Assembly (NCBI RefSeq): GCF_000498575.2
Contig: NZ_AWSQ01000002.1
Location: 361,115 to 425,114 of the forward strand
DNA from: Pseudomonas taeanensis MS-3
GTDB lineage: Bacteria > Pseudomonadota > Gammaproteobacteria > Pseudomonadales > Pseudomonadaceae
Direction of reading: 5' to 3'
DNA length: 64,000 nt
Below are positions 22,439 through 31,509 of this stretch, one piece after another (positions within the stretch are counted from its first letter, which is position 1; every line of letters starts with the position of its first letter). Position numbers and translations under genes: made by a program. Below the pieces are notes generated by a model, which worked only from the letters and a program-made list of their open reading frames with translations, was not told the DNA's origin and ran no database searches.

Positions 22439-24307
22439 CTAGGCCGAGTGCTTTGCGCTTTCAGGCTTATTCTCAGCCAGTTTTTCCTGTTCTGCGTTAG
22501 CCGCATTTTCCTTCTGCGCTTCGATCAGGGATACCAGGGTCCAGCCAGTTTTCGGCTGCAAGTTGTTGTCTGGCGTCGCCACGTGTACCCAGCCCTCTTG
22601 ATCGCGAGCGAATAGCAAGGTAGCCCGTGCGCCATGCAGTGCCTGGTAGTCGCTCCAGTCGAAAGTGTCGGTCAATGTTGTGCTGTACAGCTCGGCACCA
22701 TGGGATAGACGACTGGCCGCGTGTGGATACGTCATGGGTTGGCTACCCAGCGGTCGGCCACGATGTTCGTCGCTGGCTCGGTGTTTGTCGGTGCGGCGGC
22801 TCTCCTGGCCGCTGGCCAGGCTGAACAGGCGTGTCGCGCCGAATTCATGACGAAAACGCATGCTTGCCAGGGTATTCAGCTCGCCCGCCGGGGACAGTGC
22901 CAATAAGTGGCCGAGGCCGACCAGGTCGAGATGCGCCTCGGCATGCTGGGACGCCGGGTTGCCAAAGTAGGTTGGCAGGTTCTCCATGCGCGCGGCGCGA
23001 ATATTTTCCCAGCTCGAATCGGTCAGCAGGACGCGGCAACCCAGTTGCTGCAGGGCCTTGCCTATAACTCTGGCGACCGGGTTGGCGCCAACGATGAGAA
23101 AACCACTGGGCGCCGGTTCGGCCACCTTGAGCAGGCTGGCCAGTGGGCGGGCGGTGGCGCTCTGCAGTACGACGGTGCCGATGATCACGGCAAATGTCAG
23201 CGGCACCAGGAGTTGGGCGCCATCGTGGCCGGTTTCGCTCAAGCGGATGGCGAAGATCGCCGAGACTGCGGCGGCAACAATGCCACGCGGGGCTATCCAG
23301 GCCAGCAGGGCGCGCTCGCGCCAGTTGAGGCTGGAGCCAAAGGTCGATAGCGCCACATTGACCGGACGGGCGATGAACTGGATCACGGCGAGCAGTACCA
23401 GAACTGCCGGGCCTAGGGCGAGCAGGGCGGCTAGGTCGAGGCGGGCGGCGAGCAGGATAAACAGCCCGGAGATCAGCAGAACGCTGAGGTTTTCCTTGAA
23501 GTGCAGGATGTGCCGCACATCCACGCCTTTCATGTTGGCCAGCCACATGCCCATGAGCGTGACCGCGAGCAGGCCGGACTCGTGCATGACCTCGTTGGAC
23601 GCGATGAAGATGCCGAGTACCGTCGCCAGTACCGCGAGGTTATGCAGGTAGTCGGGCAGCCACTGGCGCCGCAGCACTTGACCGAGCGCCCAGCCGCCGA
23701 CAATGCCGAACAGGCTGCCGCAGAGGATGACCCCGGCGAAGGTGCCCAGGCTGTGGTTCCAGCCGCCGCCCTCGCCGCTGGCGATGATGAAGCTGTAGAC
23801 CACAACGGCGAGCAGGGCGCCGATCGGGTCGATGACGATGCCTTCCCAGCGCAGGATATTGGCGATCGAGGCCTTCGGTCGCACCACGCGCAGCATGGGC
23901 ACTATCACCGTGGGCCCGGTTACCAGGGTCAAGGTGCCGAACAGCAGGGCCATGTCCCAGGCGAAATCGAGCAGGTAGTGGGTGGTGATGGCGATAATCG
24001 CCCAGGTAGCCAGTGCGCCGACTGTCACCATGCGTCTGACCACACTGCCGATTTCGCGCCACTCGGACAGGTGCAGGGTCAGGCTGCCTTCGAACAGGAT
24101 CAGGGCCACGGACATCGACACCATGGGGAACAGCAGGGGGCCGAACAGCGCTTGAGGGTCCAGCCAGCCGAAGACCGGCCCTGCCAGGATGCCGCCAATC
24201 AGCAAAAACAGGATCGCCGGTAAACGCAGGCGCCAAGCCAGCCACTGACAGGCGAGTGCGGCCGTGCCAATGGCGGCGAAGGCGAGGAGAATTTGCTGCT
24301 CGTTCAT
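22439..24307 (-). CDS. Cation/proton antiporter with RCK (TrkA-N) domain
   Basis: A 622-residue inner-membrane protein. Residues of about 1-400 form a CPA-type antiporter domain with 11-13 hydrophobic segments (for example AILFLLIGGILAGPVFGWL, and the paired GIVIDPIGALLAVVV with an aspartate expected in ion binding). Residues of about 410-520 are a TrkA-N-like nucleotide-binding domain (FLIVGANPVARVIGKALQQL, where the usual GxGxxG is altered). The C-terminal tail is charged and probably disordered. Substrate (Na+ or K+) is unknown. Confidence 0.85.
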   Translation of the reverse strand: MNEQQILLAFAAIGTAALACQWLAWRLRLPAILFLLIGGILAGPVFGWLDPQALFGPLLFPMVSMSVALILFEGSLTLHLSEWREIGSVVRRMVTVGALATWAIIAITTHYLLDFAWDMALLFGTLTLVTGPTVIVPMLRVVRPKASIANILRWEGIVIDPIGALLAVVVYSFIIASGEGGGWNHSLGTFAGVILCGSLFGIVGGWALGQVLRRQWLPDYLHNLAVLATVLGIFIASNEVMHESGLLAVTLMGMWLANMKGVDVRHILHFKENLSVLLISGLFILLAARLDLAALLALGPAVLVLLAVIQFIARPVNVALSTFGSSLNWRERALLAWIAPRGIVAAAVSAIFAIRLSETGHDGAQLLVPLTFAVIIGTVVLQSATARPLASLLKVAEPAPSGFLIVGANPVARVIGKALQQLGCRVLLTDSSWENIRAARMENLPTYFGNPASQHAEAHLDLVGLGHLLALSPAGELNTLASMRFRHEFGATRLFSLASGQESRRTDKHRASDEHRGRPLGSQPMTYPHAASRLSHGAELYSTTLTDTFDWSDYQALHGARATLLFARDQEGWVHVATPDNNLQPKTGWTLVSLIEAQKENAANAEQEKLAENKPESAKHSA

Positions 24308-24404
24308 TACGTGTCCTTGTGGGCTTGCCGCTGGTCGTACATAACCAGGGTGTGAAAGACTAACCCGCTTTCAATCGCCGCCATAGTCCCCGCATGAGCC
24401 CCGC

Positions 24405-25301
24405 ATGACTGCTATCGACCATCCGCTGATTGACCGTTTTCTCGAAGCGCTCTGGCTGGAAAAGGGCTTGTCGGAGAATACACGTATGGCCTACCGCAGC
24501 GATCTGGCTCACTTCAATGCCTGGCTGGTCGAGCGAGAGGTGGAGTTGCAGCAGGTTGGCCGCGAAGTGCTGCTCGATCATCTTGGCTGGCGCCTGAGCA
24601 CCGGCTGTCAGGCGCGTTCTACGGCGCGCCTGATCTCTGCGTTGCGCGGCTTCTACCGTTTCCTTCTGCGCGAAGGGGTTATTCAGGTCGATCCTACGCT
24701 GCGTGTGGAGCTGCCACAGCTCGGTCGACCGCTGCCGAAATCCCTGTCGGAGGCCGATGTCGAGGCGTTGCTGGCAGCGCCCGAGCTGGATGATCCTGTT
24801 GGTTTGCGTGATCGCGCCATGTTCGAGGTGTTGTACGCCTGCGGCCTGCGGGTCAGTGAGTTGATTGGCCTGACCCTGGAGCAGGTCAACCTGCGCCAGG
24901 GTGTGTTGCGGGTGCTCGGTAAGGGCAGCAAGGAGCGTCTTGTGCCATTGGGCGAGGAGGCGATCCTGTGGATCGAGCGCTACAGCAAGGACGCGCGTCC
25001 TTTTCTGCTCGACGGCAAGCCGAGCGACGTTCTGTTCCCCAGCTTGCGTGGCGTGCAAATGACTCGGCAGACCTTCTGGCACCGGATCAAGCACCAGGCC
25101 AAGGTCGCGGGCATCGTCAAGGTCCTGTCGCCGCACACCCTGCGACATGCTTTTGCCACACATCTGCTCAACCATGGTGCCGATTTGCGCGTGGTGCAGA
25201 TGTTGTTGGGGCACAGCGATCTGTCGACCACGCAGATTTATACCCATATCGCTCAGGCCCGCCTGCAGGCCTTGCATGCCGAGCACCACCCGCGCGGCTG
25301 A
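24405..25301 (+). CDS. xerD: Site-specific tyrosine recombinase XerD
   Basis: A 298-residue recombinase that with XerC resolves chromosome dimers at dif under FtsK control. The SAM-like N-terminal core-binding domain (IDRFLEALWLEKGLSENTR) is followed by the catalytic domain with the RHRHY set: R in ACGLRVSELIGL, H-x-x-R in HTLRHAFATHLL, H in LLGHSDLSTTQ and Y in IYTHI. The start at 24405 fits other XerD proteins. The dsbC gene follows downstream, as in many gammaproteobacteria. Confidence 0.97.
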   Translation: MTAIDHPLIDRFLEALWLEKGLSENTRMAYRSDLAHFNAWLVEREVELQQVGREVLLDHLGWRLSTGCQARSTARLISALRGFYRFLLREGVIQVDPTLRVELPQLGRPLPKSLSEADVEALLAAPELDDPVGLRDRAMFEVLYACGLRVSELIGLTLEQVNLRQGVLRVLGKGSKERLVPLGEEAILWIERYSKDARPFLLDGKPSDVLFPSLRGVQMTRQTFWHRIKHQAKVAGIVKVLSPHTLRHAFATHLLNHGADLRVVQMLLGHSDLSTTQIYTHIAQARLQALHAEHHPRG

Positions 25302-25394
25302 GAAGTCCGTCCGGCCAGTCACAGTCCGCCTTTCGGGGCTTCTATGGTAGGCTTCGTCCATCGTGAAAGCGTCCAATGCTCAACAGGAGTACCC

Positions 25395-26120
25395 ATGCGC
25401 GTAACCCGAATTTTCGCCGCTGTAGCTTTGAGTGTGGCCAGCAGCTTGACTCTGGCTGCCGATGCCGATCAGGCCATTCGCAAGAACCTGCAGTCGATTC
25501 AGCCTGACATGCCGATCGAAGCCATCGCGGAAAGCCCGATGCCTGGCCTGTACCAGGTCCAGCTCAAGGGTGGGCGGCAGTTGTATGCCAGTGCCGATGG
25601 TCAGTTCGTGCTGCAGGGCTACCTCTACCAGTTCAAGGAGGGGCAGGCGGTCAACCTGACCGAGCAGGAAGAAAGCCGCGCCATCGCCAAGGAAATCAAC
25701 GGCATTCCAACCAAGGAAATGGTGGTGTTCGCCGCGAAGGAGCCCAAGACCCATATCACCGTATTTACCGACACCGACTGTGGCTACTGCCAAAAGCTGC
25801 ACAGTGAGGTGCCGGAGCTCAACCGCCAGGGCGTTGAGGTGCGCTATGTCGCCTTCCCGCGTCAGGGGCTGGCTAGCCCGGCCTATAGCGAACTGGTGAG
25901 TGTCTGGTGCGCCAAGGATCAACAGGCGGCCATGAACGCGGCGAAGTCACGGCAGGATGTGCCCGAGGCCAAGTGCGACAATCCGGTTGCCAAGCAATAT
26001 GAGTTGGGGCAAATGATTGGTGTCAATGGCACCCCGGCCATCGTCCTGGCCAATGGCAAGATGATTCCGGGCTACCAGCCGGCGCCGCAGTTGGCCAAGC
26101 TGGCCCTCGAAGCCAAGTAA
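25395..26120 (+). CDS. dsbC: Thiol:disulfide interchange protein DsbC
   Basis: A periplasmic disulfide isomerase. With the start at 25395 (AGGAG eight bases upstream) it has 241 residues, a signal peptide ending near LTLAADA, an N-terminal dimerisation domain and a thioredoxin-like domain with the active site CGYC in TVFTDTDCGYCQKLH. A second cysteine pair further on and the cis-proline loop VNGTPAI are also present. A longer frame from 25344 precedes the signal peptide and is not chosen. Confidence 0.96.
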   Translation: MRVTRIFAAVALSVASSLTLAADADQAIRKNLQSIQPDMPIEAIAESPMPGLYQVQLKGGRQLYASADGQFVLQGYLYQFKEGQAVNLTEQEESRAIAKEINGIPTKEMVVFAAKEPKTHITVFTDTDCGYCQKLHSEVPELNRQGVEVRYVAFPRQGLASPAYSELVSVWCAKDQQAAMNAAKSRQDVPEAKCDNPVAKQYELGQMIGVNGTPAIVLANGKMIPGYQPAPQLAKLALEAK

Positions 26121-26151
26121 CTGGTGGTGTCGAGCTGATTGACTAATAAAC

Positions 26152-26178
26152 AGCCGCTTCGTAATGTGCGGCTCTTTT
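26152..26178 (+). terminator. First terminator after dsbC
   Basis: AGCCGC at 26152-26157 pairs with GCGGCT at 26168-26173, followed by CTTTTT. It is the upstream one of two consecutive terminators. Confidence 0.7.
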
Positions 26179-26182
26179 TCTG

Positions 26183-26210
26183 CGGCCGGGGCTTGCCCCG
26201 GCCGTTTTTT
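26183..26210 (+). terminator. Second terminator after dsbC
   Basis: A strong stem, CGGCCGGGG / CCCCGGCCG (26183-26204), followed by six Ts. Together with the one just upstream it insulates hom from dsbC, so hom should have its own promoter within about 25 bp, or depend on readthrough. Confidence 0.85.
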
Positions 26211-26233
26211 GCAGTGCAGATGGGGAGTTCAGT

Positions 26234-27538
26234 GTGAAACCGGTCAAAGTAGGCATCTGTGGGCTGGGTACCGTCGGTGGCGGTACATTCAATGTGCTCA
26301 AGCGCAACGCCGAAGAAATCGCGCGACGTGCTGGGCGTGACATCGAAGTGGCGCAGATTGCGCTGCGTTCGCCGAACCCGCACTGCGACATTACCGGCAC
26401 CGCGATTACCCACGACGTGTTCGAGCTGGTCGGTAATCCCGAGATCGACATCGTCATCGAATTGATCGGCGGTAGCAGTATTGCCCGCGAACTGGTGCTC
26501 AAAGCCATCGACAATGGCAAGCATGTGGTCACCGCGAACAAGGCGTTGATCGCCATGCATGGCAACGAGATTTTCGCCAAGGCCCGTGAGAAGGGCGTGA
26601 TCGTTGCCTTCGAAGCCGCGGTGGCCGGCGGTATTCCGGTGATCAAGGCGATCCGTGAGGGCTTGGCAGCCAACCAGATCAATTGGCTGGCAGGCATCAT
26701 CAATGGCACCGGCAACTTCATCCTCAGCGAAATGCGTGAGAAAGGCCGAGCCTTCGACGATGTGCTGAAGGAAGCCCAGGCCCTGGGTTATGCCGAAGCC
26801 GATCCGACCTTCGACGTCGAAGGCATCGATGCTGCGCACAAGCTGACCATCCTCGCCTCCATTGCGTTCGGCATTCCGTTGCAGTTCGACAAGGCCTATA
26901 CCGAAGGCATCACCAAGCTGACCACGGCCGACGTCAACTATGCCGAGGCCCTGGGCTACCGCATCAAGCATCTGGGCGTGGCCCGACGGACCGATGCTGG
27001 CATCGAGCTGCGCGTGCACCCGACGCTGATCCCGGCCGATCGGTTGATCGCCAACGTCAACGGAGTGATGAATGCGGTGATGGTCAATGGCGACGCCGCA
27101 GGCAGTACGCTGTATTACGGTGCCGGAGCCGGCATGGAACCGACTGCGTCTTCGGTCATCGCCGATCTGGTCGATGTGGTACGAGCGCTGACCACCGACC
27201 CGACCAACCGTGTACCACACCTGGCCTTCCAGCCTGATTCGCTGTCCGATCACCCGATTCTGCCGATCGGAGCCTGCGAGAGCGCTTACTACCTGCGTAT
27301 CCAGGCCAAGGATCAACCCGGCGTGCTGGCCCAGGTGGCGAGCATCCTGTCGGAGCGTGGCATCAATATCGAATCGATCATGCAAAAGGAAGTCGAAGAG
27401 CATGACGGTCTGGTGCCGATGATTCTGGTCACCCACCGGGTGACCGAGCAGCACATGAATGATGCGATCGTTGCCCTGGAAGCGTTGGGCGATGTCGTCG
27501 GCAATGTCGTGCGGATTCGCGTCGAACAGTTGAATTAA
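26234..27538 (+). CDS. hom: Homoserine dehydrogenase
   Basis: Reduces aspartate semialdehyde to homoserine in threonine/methionine synthesis. It has 434 residues and a GTG start at 26234 with GGGGAG upstream. The NAD(P)-binding motif GLGTVGGGTFNVL lies near residue 9, the catalytic region includes KALIAMHG and NGTGNFILSEM, and residues of about 350-425 form an ACT domain (LRIQAKDQPGVLAQVASIL), which implies allosteric control, probably by threonine. thrC is 93 bp downstream. Confidence 0.98.
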   Translation: MKPVKVGICGLGTVGGGTFNVLKRNAEEIARRAGRDIEVAQIALRSPNPHCDITGTAITHDVFELVGNPEIDIVIELIGGSSIARELVLKAIDNGKHVVTANKALIAMHGNEIFAKAREKGVIVAFEAAVAGGIPVIKAIREGLAANQINWLAGIINGTGNFILSEMREKGRAFDDVLKEAQALGYAEADPTFDVEGIDAAHKLTILASIAFGIPLQFDKAYTEGITKLTTADVNYAEALGYRIKHLGVARRTDAGIELRVHPTLIPADRLIANVNGVMNAVMVNGDAAGSTLYYGAGAGMEPTASSVIADLVDVVRALTTDPTNRVPHLAFQPDSLSDHPILPIGACESAYYLRIQAKDQPGVLAQVASILSERGINIESIMQKEVEEHDGLVPMILVTHRVTEQHMNDAIVALEALGDVVGNVVRIRVEQLN

Positions 27539-27631
27539 GCCGTAGCCAGCGGCGCCTTGCCCGCGATACGCGCCATTGGGCGCAGATCGGGCAAGTGTGT
27601 CGCCCACAGCTCATACCGAAGGTTTGCAACC

Positions 27632-29041
27632 ATGCGTTATATCAGTACCCGCGGCCAGGCACCGGCCCTGAATTTCGAAGATGTACTGCTGGCTGGCCTG
27701 GCCAGCGACGGCGGTCTGTATGTGCCGGAAAACCTGCCGCGCTTCACCCAGGAGGAGATCGCCTCCTGGGCCGGCCTGCCTTATCACGAGCTGGCCTTCC
27801 GGGTGATGCGTCCGTTCGTCACCGGCAGCATCCCGGATGCCGAGTTCAAGAAGATTCTCGAGGAAACCTACGGGGTATTCGCCCATAACGCCGTGGCGCC
27901 GTTGCGTCAGTTGAATGGTAACGAGTGGGTGCTCGAACTGTTCCATGGTCCGACCCTGGCGTTCAAGGACTTCGCCCTGCAGTTGCTCGGTCGTCTGCTC
28001 GATTATGTGCTGGCCAAGCGCAACGAGCGCGTGGTGATCATGGGTGCCACCAGTGGTGATACCGGCTCGGCGGCCATCGAAGGCTGCAAGGCCTGTGACA
28101 ACGTCGATATTTTCATCCTGCACCCGCACAACCGCGTATCCGAGGTGCAGCGTCGACAGATGACCACCATCCTCGGCGAGAACATTCATAACATCGCCGT
28201 GGAAGGCAACTTCGATGACTGCCAGGAAATGGTCAAGGACAGCTTCGCCGATCAGGGTTTCCTCAAGGGCACCCGCCTGGTAGCGGTCAATTCGATCAAC
28301 TGGGCGCGGATCATGGCGCAGATCGTCTACTACTTCCATGCCTCGCTGCAGCTCGGCGGGCCGGCGCGTTCGGTGGCCTTCTCGGTACCGACCGGCAACT
28401 TCGGCGACATCTTCGCCGGCTACCTGGCGCGCAACATGGGCCTGCCGATCAGCCAGCTGATCGTCGCCACCAACCGCAACGACATCCTGCATCGCTTCAT
28501 GAGCGGCAATCAGTATGTGAAGGGCGATCTGCATCCGACCCTGTCGCCGTCCATGGACATCATGGTCTCGTCGAACTTCGAACGTCTGTTGTTCGACTTG
28601 CATGGGCGCAATGGCGCGGCGATTGCCGAACTGATGAGCACCTTCAAGCAGGGCGGGGGGTTCAGCGTCGAAGAGGACCGTTGGGTCGAGGCGCGCAAGC
28701 TGTTCGACTCGCTGGCGGTGACTGATGCCGAGACCTGCGAGACCATTGCCGAGGTCTACCAGGAGTGTGGCGAGTTACTCGACCCGCACACCGCCATCGG
28801 CGTCAAGGCGGCGCGTGACTGCCGTCGCAGCCTGACGGTGCCCATGGTGATTCTCGGCACTGCGCACCCGGTGAAATTTCCGGAAGCGGTGGAGAAGGCC
28901 GGTGTCGGCCAGGCTCCTGCGCTGCCGGCGCACCTGGCTGACTTGTTCGAGCGCGAGGAGCGCTGCACGGTGCTGGCCAATGATCTGAAAACCGTTCAGG
29001 GTTTCGTCAGTCAGCATGGTAACCGCGGCAAGCCGCTGTAA
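27632..29041 (+). CDS. thrC: Threonine synthase
   Basis: A PLP enzyme making threonine from O-phosphohomoserine. It has 469 residues of the longer class II-like form found in Pseudomonas and E. coli. The PLP lysine is in TLAFKDFALQLL, and ATSGDTGSAAIEG and SVPTGNFGDIFAGY are the cofactor- and phosphate-binding loops. The start MRYISTRGQAP at 27632 fits the family; the earlier in-frame codons from 27557 lie in the intergenic leader. It ends the hom-thrC unit, followed by a terminator. Confidence 0.98.
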   Translation: MRYISTRGQAPALNFEDVLLAGLASDGGLYVPENLPRFTQEEIASWAGLPYHELAFRVMRPFVTGSIPDAEFKKILEETYGVFAHNAVAPLRQLNGNEWVLELFHGPTLAFKDFALQLLGRLLDYVLAKRNERVVIMGATSGDTGSAAIEGCKACDNVDIFILHPHNRVSEVQRRQMTTILGENIHNIAVEGNFDDCQEMVKDSFADQGFLKGTRLVAVNSINWARIMAQIVYYFHASLQLGGPARSVAFSVPTGNFGDIFAGYLARNMGLPISQLIVATNRNDILHRFMSGNQYVKGDLHPTLSPSMDIMVSSNFERLLFDLHGRNGAAIAELMSTFKQGGGFSVEEDRWVEARKLFDSLAVTDAETCETIAEVYQECGELLDPHTAIGVKAARDCRRSLTVPMVILGTAHPVKFPEAVEKAGVGQAPALPAHLADLFEREERCTVLANDLKTVQGFVSQHGNRGKPL

Positions 29042-29065
29042 GCGCAGCTCAAGGTCCAGCAGAAC

Positions 29066-29096
29066 AGGCCGGTAACCGAAAGGTGCCGGCCTTTTT
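29066..29096 (+). terminator. Terminator after thrC
   Basis: AGGCCGG pairs with CCGGCCT, with an inner ACC/GGT pair set after a small bulge and a GAAA loop, followed by five Ts. Confidence 0.8.
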
Positions 29097-29193
29097 GTTG
29101 GCGCGGTGACATACCCTGAACAGGGTTTTTTCCGGCAGGGTTGTCGATTCTTGCTAGGGTTGCCTGAAAGACAACCAAGCCAGAGGGGCTGCC

Positions 29194-30636
29194 ATGTCGC
29201 TGCGTAATGCTGTCCAGTTGATCTGTTACCCCAACCGTATGGGCAATGACCTGAGTGACCTTTACCAGGTGTTGGACCAGCATGTGGGGGATGCCATCGG
29301 CGGCGTGCATATCCTGCCGCTCTATCCTTCCAACGCCGATAGCGGCTTTTCCCCGCTGACCCATACCGAGGTCGATCCCGCATTCGGCAGCTGGGCCGAT
29401 GTCGAGCGGATTTCCGCCCGTTACGACCTCTGCCTCGACCTGACCATCAATCATATTTCCGACGAGTCGGTGGAGTTCCAGGATTTTCTGCGCCATGGCG
29501 CGGCGTCTGTCTATGCGGATCTGTTCGTGCAAGTAGACCCGCTGGGGGACATAAGCCCCGAGGATCTGGCGCTTATTCATATCCGCAAAGAAAAAGAGCC
29601 GTTTCGCCAGGTGACCTTTGCCAATGGCGAGCAAGGCCGGGTCTGGTGCACCTTCACCGAGAAACAGATCGATCTGGACTACAACTCGGCGCATACCTAC
29701 CAGCTGATGGAGCGTTACATCGCCTTTCTCGCGGCACGCGGGGTCAAGTTGTTTCGCCTGGATGCCTTCGGTTACACCACCAAGCGGATCGGCACCAGTT
29801 GCTTTCTGGTCGAGCCCGAGGTGTATCGCATCCTCGAGTGGTTCAGGGATACCGCACAGAAATACGGCGCCGAAACCCTGCCGGAAGTGCACGATCACAA
29901 CAGCTACCAGTACGCAATCTCGCGGCGTAGCATGCGCCCTTATGCCTTCGCCCTGCCGCCGCTGCTGTTGCACAGCCTGCTGGAGGTCAGCAGTCGTTAC
30001 CTCAAGCACTGGCTGCGGATGTGCCCGCGTAACCAGATCACGGTGCTCGATACCCATGACGGCATCTGCATTCCGGATGTCGAAGGTGTGCTGCCGGATG
30101 ATCGGATCAAGGCCTTGGTCGAGGACGTTTCGCAGCGCAGTGCCGACCCGATATTGCGTCGCTCTGCGGCCAATGTGCACAGCGTAGGTGCGATCTATCA
30201 GCTGACCTGCACCTTCTACGAGGCGCTGCTGTGTGATGACGATGCCTACATAGTCGCTCGCGCCATCCAGTTCTTCTGCCCAGGTATTCCTCAGGTGTAT
30301 TACGTCGGCTTGTTGGCCGGCGGCAACGATTACGAGTTGATGGACAGCACGGGCGAGGCGCGCGATATCAATCGCCACTCATTCAGCCTGGCCGAGGTGG
30401 ACAGTGCCATGAGCAAGCCGGTGGTGCGTCGGCTGTTGGCCTTGATGCGCTTTCGCAGTCACTACCCGGCGTTTGAAGGGCGCTTCGAACTCAACTCCTC
30501 GAGCGATTCCTGCGTGGTCATGGCCTGGCGTCACGGCGATCACTACTGCCGCTTGAGCGTCGACCTGCAGCTCAAACAGGCGCAGATCGACTACCGCGAC
30601 GTGGAGGCTGGCTGCGAACGGCAGTTGCTGTGCTGA
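29194..30636 (+). CDS. Sucrose phosphorylase-like GH13 enzyme
   Basis: A 480-residue alpha-glucan-type TIM barrel of the GH13_18 group, which holds sucrose phosphorylase and glucosylglycerate/glucosylglycerol phosphorylases. The nucleophile aspartate is D190 in FRLDAFGY, the acid/base is E231 in LPEVHDH, and the third acid lies in DTHDG near 289. The segments ALPPLLLHSLL, PQVYYVGLLAGGNDYEL and ARDINRH are very close to true sucrose phosphorylases, so sucrose plus phosphate to fructose and glucose-1-phosphate is the first guess. No sugar transporter or regulator is nearby, so an osmolyte-related substrate is possible. There is no signal peptide, so it should be cytoplasmic. Confidence 0.82.
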   Translation: MSLRNAVQLICYPNRMGNDLSDLYQVLDQHVGDAIGGVHILPLYPSNADSGFSPLTHTEVDPAFGSWADVERISARYDLCLDLTINHISDESVEFQDFLRHGAASVYADLFVQVDPLGDISPEDLALIHIRKEKEPFRQVTFANGEQGRVWCTFTEKQIDLDYNSAHTYQLMERYIAFLAARGVKLFRLDAFGYTTKRIGTSCFLVEPEVYRILEWFRDTAQKYGAETLPEVHDHNSYQYAISRRSMRPYAFALPPLLLHSLLEVSSRYLKHWLRMCPRNQITVLDTHDGICIPDVEGVLPDDRIKALVEDVSQRSADPILRRSAANVHSVGAIYQLTCTFYEALLCDDDAYIVARAIQFFCPGIPQVYYVGLLAGGNDYELMDSTGEARDINRHSFSLAEVDSAMSKPVVRRLLALMRFRSHYPAFEGRFELNSSSDSCVVMAWRHGDHYCRLSVDLQLKQAQIDYRDVEAGCERQLLC

Positions 30637-30705
30637 CCGAGTACAGGGGGCGTGCCTCCCCAGTCAGGTTCTAGCCGTCCGCCGATCTAAACCTTGCGGT
30701 GCGGC

Positions 30706-31419
30706 TCAGCGAGTTCCGGCCAGTTGGGTGTGGCAGGCGCTTTTGTCGAGGCTGCCGACGTAGGGATTGCCCCAGCCCATCACGCAGCCGAGCAGCTGAT
30801 TGCGCTGGCGTTCCCAGGTCTTCACCGGGTACTGCTTGTGCCAGGTGGCATACAGTTGGCGTTTTTGCTTGGACAGGCGCAGGCGGTAACGATCACTCAT
30901 ATACAGGTAGGTGCGCGCGATCATGCCGCGCACTGCCTTGCGCGGCATGGCGATGCGCGCCTTGAAATCGACCACCATCGGGCAGGCGCCGTATTGGCTG
31001 GGCTGCTGAGGTAACCAGCCATAGGCGAAGTTGCTGCGATCACCATTGATCTCGCCTATGGCGGGCACCAGGTTGTGCAGGTCGGATTCGGCGCGTCGAT
31101 AGGTCGTGTCGTGCTTCGTGCAATTCTTGCGTCCGCCCTGCTGCCAGCATTGGCGCTGATGACCGATCTGCCAGGCCGGGACTATGTGCTCCCACTCGAT
31201 GCGGGCGGCGCGTTTGGCGTTCTTGCGGGGCACATAACCACAACTGTTCAGGTCGACGCGCTTGCCGCTGAATTTGCAGCCGCAGTAGAACTCCACCGAT
31301 TGCCGGGCATACAGCCTCCAGCCGATTTTCTTGGCTGCGCTGAAACTGCGCGGTGGCTCGGCGAGGGCGGGGGTAAAGAGAGTCAGGCAGAGGAAAGCGA
31401 GGGTGACGCGCAGAAGCAT
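30706..31419 (-). CDS. Secreted endonuclease I family nuclease
   Basis: A 237-residue protein with a signal peptide ending at PALA (residue 20). The endonuclease I (beta-beta-alpha metal) motif is clear: RIEWEHIVPAW with the catalytic histidine, DLHNLVPAIGEINGDRSN with the metal-binding asparagine and YGW. Eight or so cysteines suggest disulfides in the periplasm or outside the cell. It probably degrades double-stranded DNA non-specifically. It is convergent with the phosphorylase gene, 70 bp apart. Confidence 0.88.
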   Translation of the reverse strand: MLLRVTLAFLCLTLFTPALAEPPRSFSAAKKIGWRLYARQSVEFYCGCKFSGKRVDLNSCGYVPRKNAKRAARIEWEHIVPAWQIGHQRQCWQQGGRKNCTKHDTTYRRAESDLHNLVPAIGEINGDRSNFAYGWLPQQPSQYGACPMVVDFKARIAMPRKAVRGMIARTYLYMSDRYRLRLSKQKRQLYATWHKQYPVKTWERQRNQLLGCVMGWGNPYVGSLDKSACHTQLAGTR

Positions 31420-31509
31420 GCGGCGTGTTCCAAAAGCGCCGCATCATACCGGCCTAGAGCCATTTGCCAAGGCTAGCCAACTAGTGGCCAGGGCGCGTGC
31501 GCTATTGCG

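Noticed and set aside
26072..27607. 511-codon minus-strand frame opposite hom
   Set aside because: Antisense to hom over its whole length and running across two strong terminators and the intergenic region; no recognisable protein.
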